This document shows, piece by piece, positions 5,139 to 6,871 of a stretch of 6,871 bases of DNA (its first letter is position 1; every line of letters begins with the position of its first letter). Source of the DNA: CAYRAV01 sp964422365 (GTDB lineage: Bacteria > Bacillota > Clostridia > Lachnospirales > Lachnospiraceae). The stretch covers positions 1 through 6,871 of the forward strand of contig CAYRAV010000108.1 of assembly GCA_964422365.1 (NCBI GenBank). Reading direction: 5' to 3'. The notes beneath the pieces are model-generated. The model saw only the letters and a program-made list of their open reading frames with translations, was not told where the DNA came from and searched no databases. The translations under genes were made by a program, and so were the position numbers.

Positions 5139-6743
5139 TCAGCCAACTCCAGGATGTTCCTCTTCTTCTTTTTTAAAAACGTATATAACTTTAACAGAAC
5201 ATTCCTCTCCTTTTGTATTAGAAACAGTATAAGTAATCTCATATGTTTCATTGTCTAATTGTTTCATATCTATTTCAATTGTATCTGTAATATCTTTGGT
5301 CCCTTCATAAGCCGTAATACCATTGTTCTTTACAAAATCTATATCAATTGCTGTACCTGTGACTACTACTAAATCTTTTGCCCCCTCGATTTTTAAAGTA
5401 GTATCTTCTACCTTTCTTGTAAAAACAGCTTTTTTAGTTGCTTTATTGCCATACTCATCTTTGCAGGTATAGGTTATTGTATAGGTATTATCTTTATTAT
5501 CTTTAATTGTAACATCAATACTAAGTTTAGAAGTTTTCGTATAATCATCAGTAACTGACACACCTTTTAATGCTAATTCTTTATCCACTGTCACATCTTC
5601 TGCAATTTCTTTATCCGAAATTCCTTTGAACACTGGTGCCTTACTATCAATCATAAATTTAGCTGTTACCTTTGCTGTCTTTCCATAATCACTAGTTACA
5701 GAATATGTTACCTTATAATATTTGGTTTTCTTTTCAATATCTACTTTAATCTTATCCTTAGATACTGAAACACCACTTTGTTTTGCAGTAACACCTTTTA
5801 TGGCAATCTCTTTTGTCAGTTTGGTATTAACACCTATTACCTGATCCTTTACTCCACTAATTACAGGTTTCGTCTTATCCTGCTGTACTGTATATGTAAC
5901 TGTTTTTTTCGCTGTTCTTCCAATTTGGTCAGTAACCTTATATGTAATTTTATATTTACCTGGCTGTTTTGAATCTATTTTACTTACTTTTTTCCCCTTA
6001 TATTTAATTGTTGTCACTATTTTACTTGTAACATCCATACCTGTAGTATTTTTTGCTGTTACACCTGATTTTACATCGACTTTGGAACCATAGACAATAC
6101 TTTTATTTTTTGCACCGCTAATCACTGGTTTTTTCTTATTATATGGATTACTAGAACACCATTTATCCGTAGGATCATATCCCATTTTTGTGGCTGTACT
6201 GACTTTTATAGTTTCTGGCTTTCCCAATGGTCCCGGATCATTCGAGTCATATATAATAACTGTTGTACCTAGTGGACAATTGTCATATATCCACTTTACA
6301 TCTGCTACATTTAGTCTAACACAGCCATGGGAACATACCGTTCCTAAATTATTAAATTGTGCATTGGATAATGTAGATTCTTTTCTTTCATAATACCAAA
6401 CAGAATGAAATAACACCCCGCCATGAATTCTAGTACAATATTGCCCCCAGACATCTCCCATTAATAATTGCCAACGATATTTGGCTGGTGTCTTAAATGT
6501 TCCAAGTGGTGTTTCCCATCCTGGTGAACATGCCATTGCTTTAATTGGCTTTGTGTATTTTCCATTGGAATCTTTTGCATAAATAGTAACTGTACACATT
6601 TTTCTGTTTACCTTGATCAAATAAGGTGAAGTCCCAGCCGCTTCCACCCTATTCAGATTAATCCCTGAAAAAATTGTCACTACCATTACCAACACCATAA
6701 AAAGAGCTTGACCTTTTCTTAATCTTTTTAATAGCTTTTCCAT
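5139..6743 (-). CDS. Secreted L,D-transpeptidase (YkuD domain) with four Ig-like repeats
   Basis: Probable peptidoglycan enzyme forming 3-3 cross-links or attaching proteins to the wall, acting outside the membrane. The 534-residue protein starts with a basic stretch (MEKLLKRLRKG) and a hydrophobic core (about 12-28), with a likely signal peptidase site after VEA-A near residue 36. The YkuD domain spans about 40-166. It contains TPLGTFKTP, IHGGVLFHS with H107 and H113, and SHGCVRLN with the catalytic C141. A linker follows, then four Ig-like repeats at about 206-286, 293-366, 370-443 and 449-523. Each opens with a PVISGVKD-like turn and closes with a YKITYTVTDEYGKTAKK-like strand. The acidic tail is EEEEHPGVG. 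No LPxTG motif, C-terminal membrane segment or choline-binding repeat is present, so the repeats probably mediate wall or surface contact. The start is set by AAAGGAG (6757-6751), seven bases before the ATG. Ig repeats after the catalytic domain, rather than before it, are a notable arrangement. The enzyme class is firm; the substrate is unknown. Confidence 0.93.
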   Translation of the reverse strand: MEKLLKRLRKGQALFMVLVMVVTIFSGINLNRVEAAGTSPYLIKVNRKMCTVTIYAKDSNGKYTKPIKAMACSPGWETPLGTFKTPAKYRWQLLMGDVWGQYCTRIHGGVLFHSVWYYERKESTLSNAQFNNLGTVCSHGCVRLNVADVKWIYDNCPLGTTVIIYDSNDPGPLGKPETIKVSTATKMGYDPTDKWCSSNPYNKKKPVISGAKNKSIVYGSKVDVKSGVTAKNTTGMDVTSKIVTTIKYKGKKVSKIDSKQPGKYKITYKVTDQIGRTAKKTVTYTVQQDKTKPVISGVKDQVIGVNTKLTKEIAIKGVTAKQSGVSVSKDKIKVDIEKKTKYYKVTYSVTSDYGKTAKVTAKFMIDSKAPVFKGISDKEIAEDVTVDKELALKGVSVTDDYTKTSKLSIDVTIKDNKDNTYTITYTCKDEYGNKATKKAVFTRKVEDTTLKIEGAKDLVVVTGTAIDIDFVKNNGITAYEGTKDITDTIEIDMKQLDNETYEITYTVSNTKGEECSVKVIYVFKKEEEEHPGVG

Positions 6744-6871
6744 ATTTCGTCTCCTTTATATTATAATTTAAATTAGTGAAAAACAACTCTCTATTCCACT
6801 GAATCTTAAACACCTCTTCTTAACCGCTATATTTTGTTACTTATAAACAACAATAAAACCCTAATTGCTTC
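6744..6871. other. Upstream region of the L,D-transpeptidase gene
   Basis: AT-rich, non-coding to the window edge. On the minus strand it carries the AAAGGAG site (6757-6751). A perfect TATAAT lies at 6765-6760 but is so close to the ribosome binding site that transcription would begin inside it. A TTGTTT lies 15 bases before that TATAAT, a short spacer. No convincing promoter, terminator or RNA gene was found. Confidence 0.5.

Noticed and set aside
5139..6130. Repeats in the transpeptidase gene as a CRISPR or DNA-level tandem repeat
   Set aside because: The similarity is at the protein level between about 75-residue Ig-like domains. The DNA copies are strongly diverged.
5778..6393. Plus-strand open frames at 5778-5972 and 6190-6393
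   Set aside because: They are antisense to the L,D-transpeptidase gene and lack start signals.
6760..6765. TATAAT as the -10 of the transpeptidase promoter
   Set aside because: It is only 16 bases from the start codon, so transcription would begin within the ribosome binding site, and the possible -35 is spaced 15 bases away.

Overview
The window looks like chromosomal DNA from a low-GC Gram-positive anaerobe of the Clostridia, most likely a Lachnospiraceae-type gut bacterium. This rests on AT-rich intergenic DNA, strong AGGAGG-type ribosome binding sites, a LuxS and a LeuS of Firmicutes type, and a secreted L,D-transpeptidase with bacterial Ig-like repeats. The genus is an inference and cannot be read directly from the sequence.

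Layout, left to right. (1) 1-554, minus strand: the N-terminal 184 codons of tryptophanyl-tRNA synthetase (trpS), cut by the window edge. (2) 555-725: a divergent promoter region serving trpS (minus) and luxS (plus). (3) 726-1205, plus: complete luxS. (4) 1206-1413: a gene-free stretch with a long imperfect hairpin (1242-1293) and a 19-base sequence (1332-1350) that nearly matches the end of the mobile element found further right. (5) 1414-1896 and 1959-2234, plus: two small genes of unknown function that share a C-terminal helical motif and probably form an operon. (6) 2232-2396: a 165-bp MITE-like element with 19-bp imperfect terminal inverted repeats and a flanking ACAC duplication. It inserted in the last codons of the second small gene and now supplies its stop codon. 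(7) 2458-2543: a bidirectional terminator between the convergent small genes and leuS. (8) 2563-4974, minus: complete leucyl-tRNA synthetase (leuS), with a strong promoter and a leader of about 110 nt. The leader holds a stem-loop and a possible leaderless 18-codon peptide ending Leu-Leu-Val. (9) 5139-6743, minus: a secreted YkuD-family L,D-transpeptidase with four Ig-like repeats. (10) 6744-6871: upstream DNA of that gene with no clear coding content.

The genes do not form one pathway. Two aminoacyl-tRNA synthetases and LuxS are housekeeping or metabolic functions, and the transpeptidase acts on the cell wall. I see no defence system, CRISPR array, rRNA or tRNA gene. The parts most worth a second look are the element insertion that remodels a gene end, the second element-like end upstream of the same gene pair, the related pair of unknown genes, and the leuS leader, which lacks a T-box and instead carries a candidate leader peptide with alternative pairings.
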